Shown piece after piece: positions 28,617-37,398 of a DNA stretch of 64,000 bases. The notes beneath the pieces are model-generated. The model was not told where the DNA came from. It saw only the letters and a program-made list of their open reading frames with translations, and ran no database searches. This DNA is from Psychrobacillus glaciei (GTDB lineage: Bacteria; Bacillota; Bacilli; Bacillales_A; Planococcaceae). The position numbers were made by a program, and so were the translations under genes. The stretch is from positions 806,001-870,000 of the forward strand of contig NZ_CP031223.1 in assembly GCF_008973485.1 (NCBI RefSeq), given 5' to 3'. Every line of letters starts with the position of its first letter. Within the stretch, counting starts at the first letter, position 1.

Positions 28617-29744
28617 ATGGAATTCAGAGATTTAAAGACTCAATACCAGAAATATAAACAAGAAATTGACTCTGCTATACAAAAAGTTGTTAATGATGCC
28701 AATTTCATTGGTGGTAACGAAGTAAAAGAGCTAGAAGAACAATTAGCAGATTATGTTGGGGTAAAACACTGTATTTCCTGTGCAAATGGAACGGAAGCAA
28801 TGACTTTAATAATGATGTCTTGGGGAATCAAAGAAGGAGATGCAGTATTTATACCAGATTTCACCTTCTTTTCAACTGGAGAGATTGTTTCCTTTAAAGG
28901 TGCAACTCCAGTTTTTGTAGATGTAGATAGAGAAACATTTAATATAGATACAATTCAATTAGAAGAAGCAATTATTAAGACGATTGAAGAAGGAAAGTTG
29001 ACTCCAAAGGTTATTATTCCTGTTGATTTATTTGGTCTACCGGCAAATTATCCTGAAATAGAGAGAATTGCTAAGAAGTATAATTTACTAGTCTTAGAGG
29101 ACGGTGCCCAAGGATTTGGTGGTAATATTAATGGGAAAAGAGCATGTAGTTTTGGAGACGCAGCAACTACTTCTTTCTTTCCAGCTAAACCTCTAGGTTG
29201 TTATGGAGATGGCGGGGCCATTTTTACTAATGATGATAAATTAGCGGAATTACTCAAGTCTTTAAAAGTTCACGGAAAAGGCGAGAATAAGTACGATAAT
29301 GTTCGAATTGGTGTTAACTCAAGATTAGATACTATTCAAGCAGCGGTATTAAAAGTAAAACTAAAAGCATTTATCAATCATGAAGTAGAAGATGTAAACC
29401 GAGTGTATAACTTATATAATGTAAGATTAAATGGAATTGTTGAAACTCCAAGCATACCAGAGGGATATTACTCAAGTTTTGCCCAGTACACTATTAAGCT
29501 AAAGAATAATGATCAGCGAGATGGTCTTCAAGCAAAATTAAAAGAAGAAGGTATTCCTAGTATGGTTTATTATGTTAAGCCAATGCACAAACAAGATGCT
29601 TTTGCTTATTTGGAATTTAATGATCAAGACTTTGAAACTACTAATAACCTTTGTGATATAGTGCTTTCTTTACCGATGCATCCATATTTGAGTGAAGAGG
29701 ATGTGGATAAAGTTTGTGATGCGATTAAAGAGTTTATGTTTTAA
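28617..29744 (+). CDS. WbpE-like UDP-3-keto-sugar aminotransferase (DegT family)
   Basis: The 375-residue PLP enzyme begins MEFRDLKTQYQKYKQEID. It carries CANGTEAMTLI, LEDGAQGFGG (cofactor Asp), TSFFPAKPLGCYGDGGAIF (Schiff-base Lys) and GVNSRLDTIQAAVL. The last two motifs are very close to Pseudomonas WbpE, which makes the 3-amino group of UDP-2,3-diamino-GlcA sugars. The start is 28617 behind AAAGGATG. No wbpA, B, D or I homologue lies beside it, so the gene is an orphan among remnants. It could serve a pathway encoded elsewhere. Confidence 0.85.
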   Translation: MEFRDLKTQYQKYKQEIDSAIQKVVNDANFIGGNEVKELEEQLADYVGVKHCISCANGTEAMTLIMMSWGIKEGDAVFIPDFTFFSTGEIVSFKGATPVFVDVDRETFNIDTIQLEEAIIKTIEEGKLTPKVIIPVDLFGLPANYPEIERIAKKYNLLVLEDGAQGFGGNINGKRACSFGDAATTSFFPAKPLGCYGDGGAIFTNDDKLAELLKSLKVHGKGENKYDNVRIGVNSRLDTIQAAVLKVKLKAFINHEVEDVNRVYNLYNVRLNGIVETPSIPEGYYSSFAQYTIKLKNNDQRDGLQAKLKEEGIPSMVYYVKPMHKQDAFAYLEFNDQDFETTNNLCDIVLSLPMHPYLSEEDVDKVCDAIKEFMF

Positions 29745-29769
29745 AATCATCAAGTGAAGCTTCAACGCG

Positions 29770-29882
29770 CCAGAAACAATTCAAAAGTATTCTGACAATA
29801 AGCTACATTTCACTATTACATATCAAATCATGTCCCTGTGTTAGAAACATTCACGTTTGTTTCTAACACAGAGAACAAATTT
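29770..29882 (+). repeat. Two R1-derived repeats, one a tight palindrome
   Basis: The first part (CGCCAGAAACAATTC...GTATTCTGACAATAAGC) is a mutated R1 about 30 bp after a stop codon. The second is a hairpin in which CTGTGTTAGAAAC pairs with GTTTCTAACACAG around a short loop (29836-29872). It looks like a collapsed R1 in which both arms are the same end. Confidence 0.75.
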
Positions 29883-29893
29883 TAGTTGCTTTG

Positions 29894-29957
29894 CACGGGT
29901 GCCAAGTGCGGCCACAATTCGCTGAAGAGCGCGAATGGTGTCCATACTTGGCACTCT
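29894..29957. repeat. REP-like palindrome abutting the end of the split HTH gene
   Basis: The stem has outer arms GTGCCAAGT/ACTTGGCAC and inner arms CACAATTCGC/GCGCGAATGGTG. The GGGTGCCA end matches the palindrome at 3788. It lies just past the stop of the minus-strand gene, where it may serve as a terminator or mRNA-stabilising structure. Confidence 0.75.
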
Positions 29958-29961
29958 TATT

Positions 29962-30292
29962 TTATGATGGCTCGTAATTCTCTGGAAAATAAAAATCTCC
30001 TAGTGGGACGTCAAAATACATAAACATATCCTTAAAATACGTCTCATCAATCAATTTGCGAAGCACACCTTTGTAATAACCAGGCAAGTTACGAATTTGT
30101 TTTCGCTTTGTTGCCATCACTGCAATTTTCAGCGCACGATAGGCAAGGTCTTCAAAAACTTCTCCATCCTCTTTATAAATATCAAAACGCAACATATCAC
30201 TTGATAAAGACAGGTGGATGCCAAAAAAATTGCGTGCTGTTTTTGTTTCACCAATTGTATTCGAAAGCAATTCTTTCATTCTGCTAAATAGA
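29962..30292 (-). pseudogene. 3' part of a helix-turn-helix gene split by IS21
   Basis: It encodes the C-terminal 109 residues or so (RMKELLSNTIGETK..., ending ENYEPS). Joining it to 32766-33249 after removing the element and one copy of the 5-bp target duplication restores one uninterrupted frame of 269 codons. The residual ORF has no ribosome-binding site of its own at the first Met, so expression is unlikely. Confidence 0.88.
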
Positions 30293-30403
30293 TGTAAACG
30301 CTAAAATAAAATGAACAGTTTCTGCTAAATAACATTGAACACTTTCGCTAATCTAATAGATTTTCAGTAAACTAGATATATTCGTTTATTGGGGGTCAGA
30401 CAA

Positions 30404-31966
30404 GTGGAGGGAAAATTAGTGCTTTATTTAGAAATTCATCAACTCGCTAAAAGAAATTTAACAGTTTCTCAAATCGCAAATCAGTTTAAAATATCTCGAA
30501 CGACAGTCTATAAATATTTAGATATGAGCTTTGAAGAGGCTTTACAACAATTTGAAGAATATAAAACAAGGAAGAAGAAATTAGATGTGCATCTGGATTG
30601 GATAGTTGCCTGGTTGGAAGAGTATCCACACTTAAGTGCGGCTCAGATTAAAGATTGGTTATTAGAAAAGTTTCCAAATCTAGAGATTGGGGACAGTACG
30701 GTTCGATTATATGTCCAAGAAGTGAGAGAGAAATATCAAATTGAAAAGACTGCTCAAATTAGACAGTATGAGGCAATACAACAACAGCCTATGGGGAAAC
30801 AAATGCAAGTTGACTGGGGAGAAACAAAGCAGAAAACAGTGAGTAAAAGAGAAATAAAACTTTACTTTATCGCATTTGTTTTGGCACATTCACGCCAGAA
30901 ATACATGGAATGGCAAGATCGTCCTTTTACAACAAGAGATGCGATTCGCTGCCATGAAAATGCCTTTCATTTTTATGGTGGAATGCCAAATGAAATAGTA
31001 TACGACCAGGATCACTTACTGTCAGTTAGCGAGAACGCTGGTGATTTAATTCTAACTACCGACTTTCAGTCGTATGTTAAAGAACGAAATTTTCGGGTTC
31101 ATCTATGTCGCAAGGCAGATCCAGAATCAAAAGGAATGATTGAAAATGTTGTCAAATTTATCAAAGGAAACTTCGCAGATAGTCGAGTTTTTAAAGATAT
31201 TGATGACTGGAATGAACGAGCACTTCAGTGGCTAGAACGTACTGGAAATCACAATGTACATTACACAACGAAAAAAAGACCAGTAGAAGTGTTTCTCCTC
31301 GAAAAGCAACACTTACAACCGGTCTCTAGCCTACTTTCAATAGAAAGTATGAATGAGTCAAGTATATCAAGAAATGTAATGAAGGACAACACGGTTAGAT
31401 TTGAGTCTAATCGATACTCCGTGCCGATAGGTACTTACAAAACAAAAGGAAATAATCAGGTATTCATTGAAATAAAGGGTTCAAATGACAAGCAGTTAAT
31501 TATCAGAAGTAGTAAGAATCGCGAAGTCATAGCCAAACATATAATCAGCAAGGAAAAAGGTATTCTTATAAAGAATAGAAATCATGGTAGGGATCGTTCT
31601 AAAGGTATCGAGGCGTTAAAAAATGGGCTTCTATCAGCATTTGAAAATGAAGAGAAAGCTAAAGTGTACATAGAGAAAGTGCTGGAGAAATACCCGCGTT
31701 ATCGTCGGGATCATTTAGAAATTTTCCGTTCAGTTTCGATAAATGATTCAACCTGGTTAGATAAGGCACTTGAGAAATGCATCAAAGAAAACATGTATAG
31801 CGCGAATGATTTTAAAGACGTTGTACTTTACTTAAAAAAACAATCTCAGCAGGAACCATTAGTTTCTATAGCACACGAGAAACGGCCGATTAATAAAGCC
31901 GATATACCAGTAGAAACACGCCCTTTAAGTACTTACACAAGCATTTTAGGAGGCGATGTTTCTTGA
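30404..31966 (+). CDS. istA: IS21-family transposase IstA
   Basis: The 520-residue transposase has an N-terminal helix-turn-helix (LTVSQIANQFKISRTTVYKY). The DDE core has VDWGETKQK (first Asp), IVYDQDHLL (second Asp) and DPESKGMIENVVKFIKGNF (Glu). A Mu-transposase C-terminal beta-barrel follows (VRFESNRYSVPIGTYK). GTG 30404 is preferred because GGGGG lies 8 nt upstream; a TTG at 30389 is an alternative. istB overlaps its stop by 4 nt. Confidence 0.93.
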   Translation: MEGKLVLYLEIHQLAKRNLTVSQIANQFKISRTTVYKYLDMSFEEALQQFEEYKTRKKKLDVHLDWIVAWLEEYPHLSAAQIKDWLLEKFPNLEIGDSTVRLYVQEVREKYQIEKTAQIRQYEAIQQQPMGKQMQVDWGETKQKTVSKREIKLYFIAFVLAHSRQKYMEWQDRPFTTRDAIRCHENAFHFYGGMPNEIVYDQDHLLSVSENAGDLILTTDFQSYVKERNFRVHLCRKADPESKGMIENVVKFIKGNFADSRVFKDIDDWNERALQWLERTGNHNVHYTTKKRPVEVFLLEKQHLQPVSSLLSIESMNESSISRNVMKDNTVRFESNRYSVPIGTYKTKGNNQVFIEIKGSNDKQLIIRSSKNREVIAKHIISKEKGILIKNRNHGRDRSKGIEALKNGLLSAFENEEKAKVYIEKVLEKYPRYRRDHLEIFRSVSINDSTWLDKALEKCIKENMYSANDFKDVVLYLKKQSQQEPLVSIAHEKRPINKADIPVETRPLSTYTSILGGDVS

Positions 31967-32709
31967 ATCATACCGTAAAAGAAATTCAGAGCCATTTCAA
32001 ACAATTACGGTTAGCTGAAACAGCAGAGGAGCTCCCACAGCTCCTTCGCGAAGCTGAAAAATCTTCCTGGACCTATTTGGAATTCCTAGAGGCCATCACC
32101 CACTTTGAATTAAAGAAAAGAGAAGCTAAAAGTGTAGAAAGACGATTGAAGTGGGCACGATTCCCTTATCAGAAAACCCTACTGGAATTTAGTATTGAAG
32201 CACAAAATTCTTTAAGCGAACGCCAACTTACTCAACTCCAAGAAATAAATTGGCTGGAACAACAGTATAATTTGATCTTATTAGGACCACCAGGAGTAGG
32301 GAAAACACACTTAGCCGTAGGCTTAGGCATTGAGGCGATTAATAAAGGGTTTCAAGTGTACTTTGTGACCATGGGAGAATTAATTCAATTACTTAAAACA
32401 GAAGAATTTGCACATAAATCACAGGTGCAGATGAAACGATTAAGAGCTTCTGATTTAGTTATTATTGATGATTTAATGTACATGGCAATGGATCAACGTG
32501 AGGCAAATCTGTTCTTCCAAATGATCAATCATCTTTATGAACAAAGTTCAATTATCTTAACATCTAATAAGAGTCCAGATCAATGGGGAGAGTTAATGGG
32601 AGATGAAGGAATTACTACAGCTATTTTAGATCGCCTTTTACATCGTGTGGAGGTAGTACACATGAATGGAGACAGTTATCGGATGAAAAACCGGCAGAAT
32701 TTATTTTAG
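31963..32709 (+). CDS. istB: IS21 helper ATPase IstB
   Basis: The 248-residue AAA+ ATPase is related to DnaC/DnaA. It has Walker A GPPGVGKTHLAV (about 108-119), Walker B LVIIDDLMYM (about 165-174) and sensor-type LTSNKSPDQWGELMGD. It starts at TTG 31963, with AGGAGG 9 nt upstream and overlapping the istA stop. It assembles on target DNA and stimulates IstA. Confidence 0.94.
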   Translation: MNHTVKEIQSHFKQLRLAETAEELPQLLREAEKSSWTYLEFLEAITHFELKKREAKSVERRLKWARFPYQKTLLEFSIEAQNSLSERQLTQLQEINWLEQQYNLILLGPPGVGKTHLAVGLGIEAINKGFQVYFVTMGELIQLLKTEEFAHKSQVQMKRLRASDLVIIDDLMYMAMDQREANLFFQMINHLYEQSSIILTSNKSPDQWGELMGDEGITTAILDRLLHRVEVVHMNGDSYRMKNRQNLF

Positions 32710-32765
32710 GCAAAAGTGTTCAATCTAAATTAGCAAAAAGTGTTCAATTCTACTTGACGGTTACA

Positions 32766-33249
32766 ATAGACTTGTGGATAACTTTTTCGATTCCATAGGA
32801 GACGTGTTTGTAAGATCTTTAATAGAAGATTTTAAGAATAACGGTTCATTCTCAGAAATCGGCTCGTTTACCTCGTCGTCATGCGGGTTGTCCGCCTCCT
32901 TCCGACTGCTCGTTCTCCCCTGATCATCGAAGGGTAAAATAATATAAATGTTAGCACCTAGCCCGCTCATAACAGGACGTACATAGTGAAGGCGCTGAAT
33001 AATGCAAAGCTGTTCAAGTTTCCGAATCGCCCGACGAACAGTCGCATTTGACTTGCCGATAGCTGTTTCGATTGTTGCGTGTTTTAAATGGGCAGCCCCA
33101 TATTTCACCGAATACCTTCGGATCACATCGAGCACAAGTTGGTCTGAATTGTTTAGCTCGTATCGATGGAACGCGCAATGTTTTGCAGCAGCATCGTCCA
33201 TCTCTTCTATTGAATTGAAACGAGCGTAATTTTGTAAGTAGTGAGTCAT
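32766..33249 (-). pseudogene. 5' part of a helix-turn-helix gene split by IS21
   Basis: It encodes 161 residues from MTHYLQNYARFNSIEEMDD. The start is 33249 behind AAAGGGGG. A winged-helix segment (LKHATIETAIGKSNATVRR, AIRKLEQLCIIQRL) is followed by NIYIILPFDDQ. This is the plan of replication-initiator-like HTH proteins common in Bacillaceae. The frame runs into the element and ends at 32761. The intact ancestor is rebuilt with 29962-30292. The gene is inactivated or truncated. Confidence 0.88.
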
Positions 33250-33324
33250 TAGAATTCCCCCTTTACCTTCTATATAGAACGGAGGGGGAGAAAAGTGGAC
33301 ATGGGTTGAGAAAGATTTTGTCAT

Positions 33325-33418
33325 GTCCCTGTGTTAGAAGAAATTCTGTCCTATTCTGACAATAGACTACAATTCACTAATAAATATTATCTAATATTCA
33401 TGATCTAAGAAAGGAAAA
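33325..33418 (+). repeat. R1 repeat with B-type tail
   Basis: TGTCCCTGTGTTAGAAGAAA and CCTATTCTGACAATAGACTAC are followed by AATAAATATTATCTAATATT...CATGATCTAAGAAAGGAA. It is one of the best-preserved copies. It precedes a terminator hairpin. Confidence 0.85.
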
Positions 33419-33447
33419 GCAGCCGGAATTCTTCAGCTGCTTTTTTT
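33418..33447 (+). terminator. Terminator hairpin
   Basis: AGCAGC pairs with GCTGCT over a 12-nt loop, followed by TTTTTT. It lies at the end of an R1 copy. Confidence 0.75.
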
Positions 33448-33489
33448 AAAGGATATTGAAGGTTTTTTCATTTTTAGGGCAGAAGTTTG

Positions 33490-33663
33490 ATGCAAGTTTA
33501 CTGGAGACTTAGAAATGAATTTTGCCATCTGAAAGAGCTCACTATTAAGGTAGGAGATGTACCAGCGACATATGCATCTACTGATTTATTGTTTGATGTC
33601 GTAGGGTTTAAACTGGAAAATTCGATTGAAGACGGGTTAAAATACGTCATTACGTTAGGATGA
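33490..33663 (+). pseudogene. C-terminal stub of a nucleotide-sugar epimerase
   Basis: The frame contains VGDVPATYASTDLLFDVVGF then ENSIEDGLKY. This is the C-terminal signature of UDP-glucuronate/GlcNAc 4-epimerases (GDVPxTYAD...GFKPxTxIEEGLxxFVxWY). The Rossmann domain and the final WY segment are missing. The last codons run into an R1 repeat. It suggests a polysaccharide gene once stood here. Confidence 0.75.
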
Positions 33664-33710
33664 TTTCGTTCTATTCTGACAATTTATTGCGATTTTAGGA
33701 GAGAAGTTAA
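33664..33710 (+). repeat. R1 repeat, 5'-truncated
   Basis: TTCGTTCTATTCTGACAATT...TGCGATTTTAGG is the right half of R1, joined directly to the epimerase stub. Confidence 0.65.
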
Positions 33711-33756
33711 ACACTCAATTACTAGTGGTTCTCCATCTGTCTTAAGTGTCTCTATT

Positions 33757-34146
33757 AAATAGCACTCGTATCACTTTTTCAAGTCTTTATTCAGCTCAGA
33801 TCCTTTTGAATGAAATTTAATATTAAATTTATAGATTACGACTAATTTCGACATTATATTTAATGACTCTGCATTACAATATACTAAAAGATTATATTTT
33901 ATCAATTGATACAACATGTAGTGAAAAACGTAGGAGGGTATGGTTGCATGACAACAGAAGAATTACAAGAAGAATTCAAGCGTATTTTAGAATATGGATA
34001 TCGTCGAGGAAATGAGAATGATTTGATTAAAACGGATGATTTTATCGGAGAGTTATCCGAGCAGCTAATAAATTTGCTGGATAATAATAAAGTTTAATGA
34101 GGATGAAATAGAAGAACTAAATCCTAAATAAGGGCTCTTTCTGTTG
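33757..34146 (+). repeat. Segmental duplication, copy 2
   Basis: Direct repeat of 27965-28356, including about 190 bp upstream of the small ORF and about 45 bp downstream. Small indels separate the two, for example one extra T before the ATG of copy 2. Confidence 0.9.
33948..34097 (+). CDS. Duplicated 49-residue protein, copy 2
   Basis: It is near-identical to the product at 28157; changes include Trp to Leu in GNENDLIKTDDF and the end LLDNNKV. The same TAGGAGGG site precedes the ATG. Differences are mostly conservative or synonymous, so both copies may still be under selection. Function is unknown. Confidence 0.62.
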   Translation: MTTEELQEEFKRILEYGYRRGNENDLIKTDDFIGELSEQLINLLDNNKV

Positions 34147-34186
34147 TATATCAAACTGACTTGAAGCATATACGAGATTTAAAACG

Positions 34187-34297
34187 CGTCCCTGTGTCAG
34201 AAAAAAATGCGCTATTCTGACAACTGACTACAATTCAAGATGCTTGATAACCAATAATACCCCCTACATTTCAATGAATAAAGGGGAGGCGGTGGTT
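34187..34297 (+). repeat. R1 repeat with A-type (terminator) tail, degenerate hairpin
   Basis: GCGTCCCTGTGTCAGAAAAA...CTATTCTGACAACTGACTAC, then GATGCTTGATAACCAATAAT and a decayed CCCCCTACATTT/GGGGAGG hairpin with GTTTTTT. Confidence 0.8.
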
Positions 34298-34572
34298 GTT
34301 TTTTAAACGTCAAATATCTACACCTATAAATCCTAATCATGGAAATCCTAACCGTGTTTTGCATCACTTTCCCCAGTAGAAGTAATTATCTGTAGAATAA
34401 TCAATGTTTAAATGCCTCTTAATCGTGAAAATGGGTTGAGAGGCATTTGTATTGTCTATACATGTCGAAAGTATCTGATAGAATCAATGCATAATATCAT
34501 GTAAAGTAATGTTAGTGTTCCAGGTAATTTGATAGAGGATATAATACTAAAGTTGGATGGAGGAAATGATAG
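34298..34572 (+). other. Intergenic region with terminator before the secreted-domain gene
   Basis: A hairpin AATGCCTCTT/GAGAGGCATT (34411-34448) with TTGTATTG acts as a probable terminator. Beyond it there is a short AT-rich promoter region. GGATGGAGGAAATG lies before the next start. No gene is seen. Confidence 0.6.
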
Positions 34573-35589
34573 ATGTATAAAAAAGCTTTTGCAATTTTTT
34601 TAATTCTTTTTATATCAGTGTTAATCGTAAATATCAATCAAGCAACTGCGAGTTCCAAAGTGATGTGGGGGAAGACCGAGTTAAAGATTGGACAACTTGG
34701 AAAAGCGACAGTTCTTTCTAATACAGTTTTATGGAAAATGGACAAAGATAATTCTCTCATAAAAATCCGTGATTTGAAAATAGACGAAGAGTATCGAGTA
34801 TACAGCTATAAAGGTAATCATGGGGGAATTTATGGCGTTGGCGGTGGAGAATTTATTCAAAAAAGTACTTCAATTAAATATGAAACACCCTCAAAGAGTA
34901 AGTTGAACTTACTGGCAAAGTTGAATAAGGATAATGATTCGAAATCGCCTGGCAAGCAAGATGATTTAGAACCGATTACTTTAGCAAGTAGTCCATTTGG
35001 TCGTACGGAACATGTATTTACTATCCAAGGAAATGATCCATTCAATAGACGTCTCATTGTTTTTAACAAAATTACAGGCAAGAACGTATATATTCCAGCA
35101 GATCATGAGATTTTTAATGATGTTGACAGTATTTATCTGGATGGTACAAAAGACTTTGTATTTATAAAACATTATGCGAATAGAAAAAAATCCACCTATC
35201 GTATGTCATTAATACCACCATTTGAAATCAAGCAAGTACTTAATGATATTCATGATTCTATAGTATTTAATGACAAATTGTATTTTTTTAATATAAATGA
35301 AATTGATCCTATTACACACAAATTAAATCTAATGTCTGCGGATTTAGATGGTAGTAATCATGAAGTTTTTATGGAACTTGAACCAATTTACATTCCTACT
35401 CTTCGATATTATATACCTGGTACAGCTTTTGTTTCATTACAGCATACTGATTCAGATATGGATAAAGTTAGTATAAACAGCTTGAACCTAGAAACGAAAG
35501 AATTATTAGTCTTACGGAAATGTCAAAATAACAGTGTACGTGATGTTAATGCGGGTCCCTGTCTTAGAATCATTTCTGAACCATTCTGA
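34573..35589 (+). CDS. Secreted two-domain protein, paralogue of the gene at 1029, with repeat-derived C-terminus
   Basis: The 338-residue protein has a signal peptide (1-27, ATAS). The N-terminal domain shared with 1029 (KVMWGKTELKIGQ, GGIYGVGGGEFIQKS, YETPSKSKL) spans about 28-115. From about 135 there is a second region with repeated beta-strand-like segments (RRLIVFNKITGKNVYI, YRMSLIPPFEI, LNLMSADLDG), compatible with a propeller or DUF5050-type fold. The last 11 residues (GPCLRIISEPF) are read from an inserted R1 repeat, so the natural C-terminus has been replaced. Activity is uncertain. Confidence 0.72.
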   Translation: MYKKAFAIFLILFISVLIVNINQATASSKVMWGKTELKIGQLGKATVLSNTVLWKMDKDNSLIKIRDLKIDEEYRVYSYKGNHGGIYGVGGGEFIQKSTSIKYETPSKSKLNLLAKLNKDNDSKSPGKQDDLEPITLASSPFGRTEHVFTIQGNDPFNRRLIVFNKITGKNVYIPADHEIFNDVDSIYLDGTKDFVFIKHYANRKKSTYRMSLIPPFEIKQVLNDIHDSIVFNDKLYFFNINEIDPITHKLNLMSADLDGSNHEVFMELEPIYIPTLRYYIPGTAFVSLQHTDSDMDKVSINSLNLETKELLVLRKCQNNSVRDVNAGPCLRIISEPF

Positions 35590-35630
35590 TAATTCGATAT
35601 TAAATATTATCTAGCATATATAATAAAAAA
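35552..35630 (+). repeat. R1 repeat overlapping the 3' end of the secreted-protein gene
   Basis: GGGTCCCTGTCTTAGAATCA...CCATTCTGATAATTCG follows R1 and continues into the B-type tail (ATTAAATATTATCTAGCATA). The stop codon of the upstream gene (35587-35589) lies inside it. Confidence 0.8.
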
Positions 35631-36065
35631 GGGTAAATAAGACAAAATTTATTTGAACTTTCTATTATTTGAGAATGTCGTATAGATTACATTTTTTGTA
35701 AAATTTTTACGACGAAATCTTGAAGAAAACGACCATTTACGTGGAACAATAGAAATTATTCTTTGAAAAAGTTATAACAAACATCTTTCGTCCATCATTT
35801 CTTCTTTAACTAGCTTTTCTATAAAAATATATTCCTGCGGATATAGAAGTGAAAACATCTGTCTCTTCAAAAAAATTACCTATTTAAGAAGTATACTGTA
35901 GAATTTAATAGTACAAATATTGGTATTAAAAAAGTAATTTACTTATAGAACAATTAAATTCATTATTTTTTGGTGGAGATGCAGAAGAAGAAATGGTAGA
36001 CGACATAAACGTAAAACTTCAAGGATTAGTTGCCTCTGTAAGTGGGATAGTCAACGGAAAATAAA
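35631..36065 (+). other. AT-rich intergenic region with one ORF fragment
   Basis: No complete gene is present. A 44-codon frame without a Shine-Dalgarno site (35930-36064; ...LLIEQLNSLFFGGDAEEEMV then GIVNGK) ends 2-4 bp before an R1 repeat. It looks like the 3' end of a lost gene. The rest shows nothing recognisable. Confidence 0.4.
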
Positions 36066-36192
36066 AACGGGTCCCTGTTTCAAAAAAAAGATTATTCACT
36101 ATTCTGATAACTGACTACAATTCAAAATGCTTGATAACTAATAATACCTCCTACACTTGAATGAATAAAGTGTAGGAGGTATTTGTTTTTAA
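36066..36192 (+). repeat. R1 repeat with A-type (terminator) tail
   Basis: CGGGTCCCTGTTTCAAAAAA...CTATTCTGATAACTGACTAC, then AATACCTCCTACACTT pairing with AGTGTAGGAGGTATT, followed by GTTTTT. The 3' half is a strong rho-independent terminator. Confidence 0.88.
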
Positions 36193-36450
36193 TGACGTAT
36201 CCCTCCCTCATCTTTTTAATCCCTAAGTTATGGTGAAGAAGTGTCTTCAAAGCAATACTGATTTCTAAAGGTGAGAAGAATTACTAAATACTCCCTTATT
36301 ACCACATAAAGTCTGTACAAATGGAATAAGGTAAATAGTCATGATAAAGATGGTCGAGAATACATAATTCATTCGTAAGTACACTAGTAAAAAGACCGGA
36401 ATAATGATTTTTAAGATCTTTGGAAATTTGGAAAGTGGGGGAAGATAAAA
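36193..36450 (+). promoter_or_regulatory. Upstream region of the ParA-like gene
   Basis: The stretch is AT-rich without an ORF. GTGGGGGAAG lies 7 nt before ATG 36451. I see no clear parS-like iteron array or promoter. Confidence 0.35.
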
Positions 36451-37389
36451 ATGGGGAAAGTCGTTAGTTTGATAAATTGGAAAGGTGGAGTAGGAAAGTC
36501 AACGCTCACTTTGCACCTTGGTGTAGGATTACAGAAAAAAACAAATAAGCGGATATTGATAGTTGATTTGGATCCCCAATGTAATTTGTCGTTTTTAGCA
36601 TTAGGAGTGGATAGTTATGTTAATAGGGTATATAAAAGCGAAACCAATACATTAAAGGACGTTTTTGATAGTTATTTTAATGATGGCGTATTTGAACTTA
36701 CTAATATTGTCCAAGAAAAAATAGTTAATGATTCGCCAGGTCGTGTTTTTGATCATATCGATATGATTTTGTCGCATCAGGATTTGATATTAATAGATCT
36801 TCAGTTGGCTCGCTCTCGAAAGTCAGGGAAGAATCATCTGGAGGAAACAAGATATGAAATAGAGAAGCTCTCTATTCTCAAGTCATTATTGGATCAGGTT
36901 AAAGATGACTATGAGTATGTATTATTAGATTGCCCACCAAATGTCAATATCGTGACGCAGAATGCATTTTACGCTAGTGATTATTTTGTTGTTCCCGTTT
37001 TACCTGACTTTCTTTCGACAACTGGTATTTCATTAATAGTGGATTATATGCAAAAGTTCAATGCAAGTTTTGCTGGAATGCACAATTATGCAGAGTTGTC
37101 TACTCCATATATTAATACTGATTTTGGTGGAATCATTTTTAATATGGTGGATGAGTATCGAGGAGAACCTAAAGCTACGCATCTGGAAACGATGCATATC
37201 GTTTCAACTCAACATGCAGGGAAGACCTTTGACAGATATATTACTGATGGTGATGGCATATCCACTGCAGCATCTGTTAATCTACCGGTATATTCTTTTA
37301 ACCAACTTCCCCGTTCCCGTGACAATGCACAAAAACAATCAAAGTATTTCGATTTACTCATAGAAGAATTTATAGAAAAAATAATCTGA
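36451..37389 (+). CDS. ParA/Soj-family ATPase
   Basis: The 312-residue protein has the deviant Walker A WKGGVGKSTLTLHL (residues about 10-23), Walker A' VDLDPQCNLSFLAL and Walker B YVLLDCPPNVNIVT. The length and large insert between A' and B fit plasmid or accessory ParA proteins rather than the chromosomal Soj near the origin. The small gene 9 nt downstream is the natural partner. It could be a plasmid or integrative-element remnant; no replication gene is adjacent except the split HTH gene 3 kb away. Confidence 0.85.
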   Translation: MGKVVSLINWKGGVGKSTLTLHLGVGLQKKTNKRILIVDLDPQCNLSFLALGVDSYVNRVYKSETNTLKDVFDSYFNDGVFELTNIVQEKIVNDSPGRVFDHIDMILSHQDLILIDLQLARSRKSGKNHLEETRYEIEKLSILKSLLDQVKDDYEYVLLDCPPNVNIVTQNAFYASDYFVVPVLPDFLSTTGISLIVDYMQKFNASFAGMHNYAELSTPYINTDFGGIIFNMVDEYRGEPKATHLETMHIVSTQHAGKTFDRYITDGDGISTAASVNLPVYSFNQLPRSRDNAQKQSKYFDLLIEEFIEKII

Positions 37390-37398
37390 GGTGGCGTC

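Larger units (their letters stand above)
30293..32765 (+). mobile_element. IS21-family insertion sequence, complete
   Basis: The element is 2473 bp with TGTAA-type ends. Two subterminal repeats at each side contain TGAACA-TTT-TGCTAA (left about 30312-30345, right about 32708-32748, inverted). It is flanked by a direct ATAGA duplication (30288-30292 and 32766-32770). It carries istA and istB. Both genes and both ends look intact, so it may be active. Confidence 0.93.
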
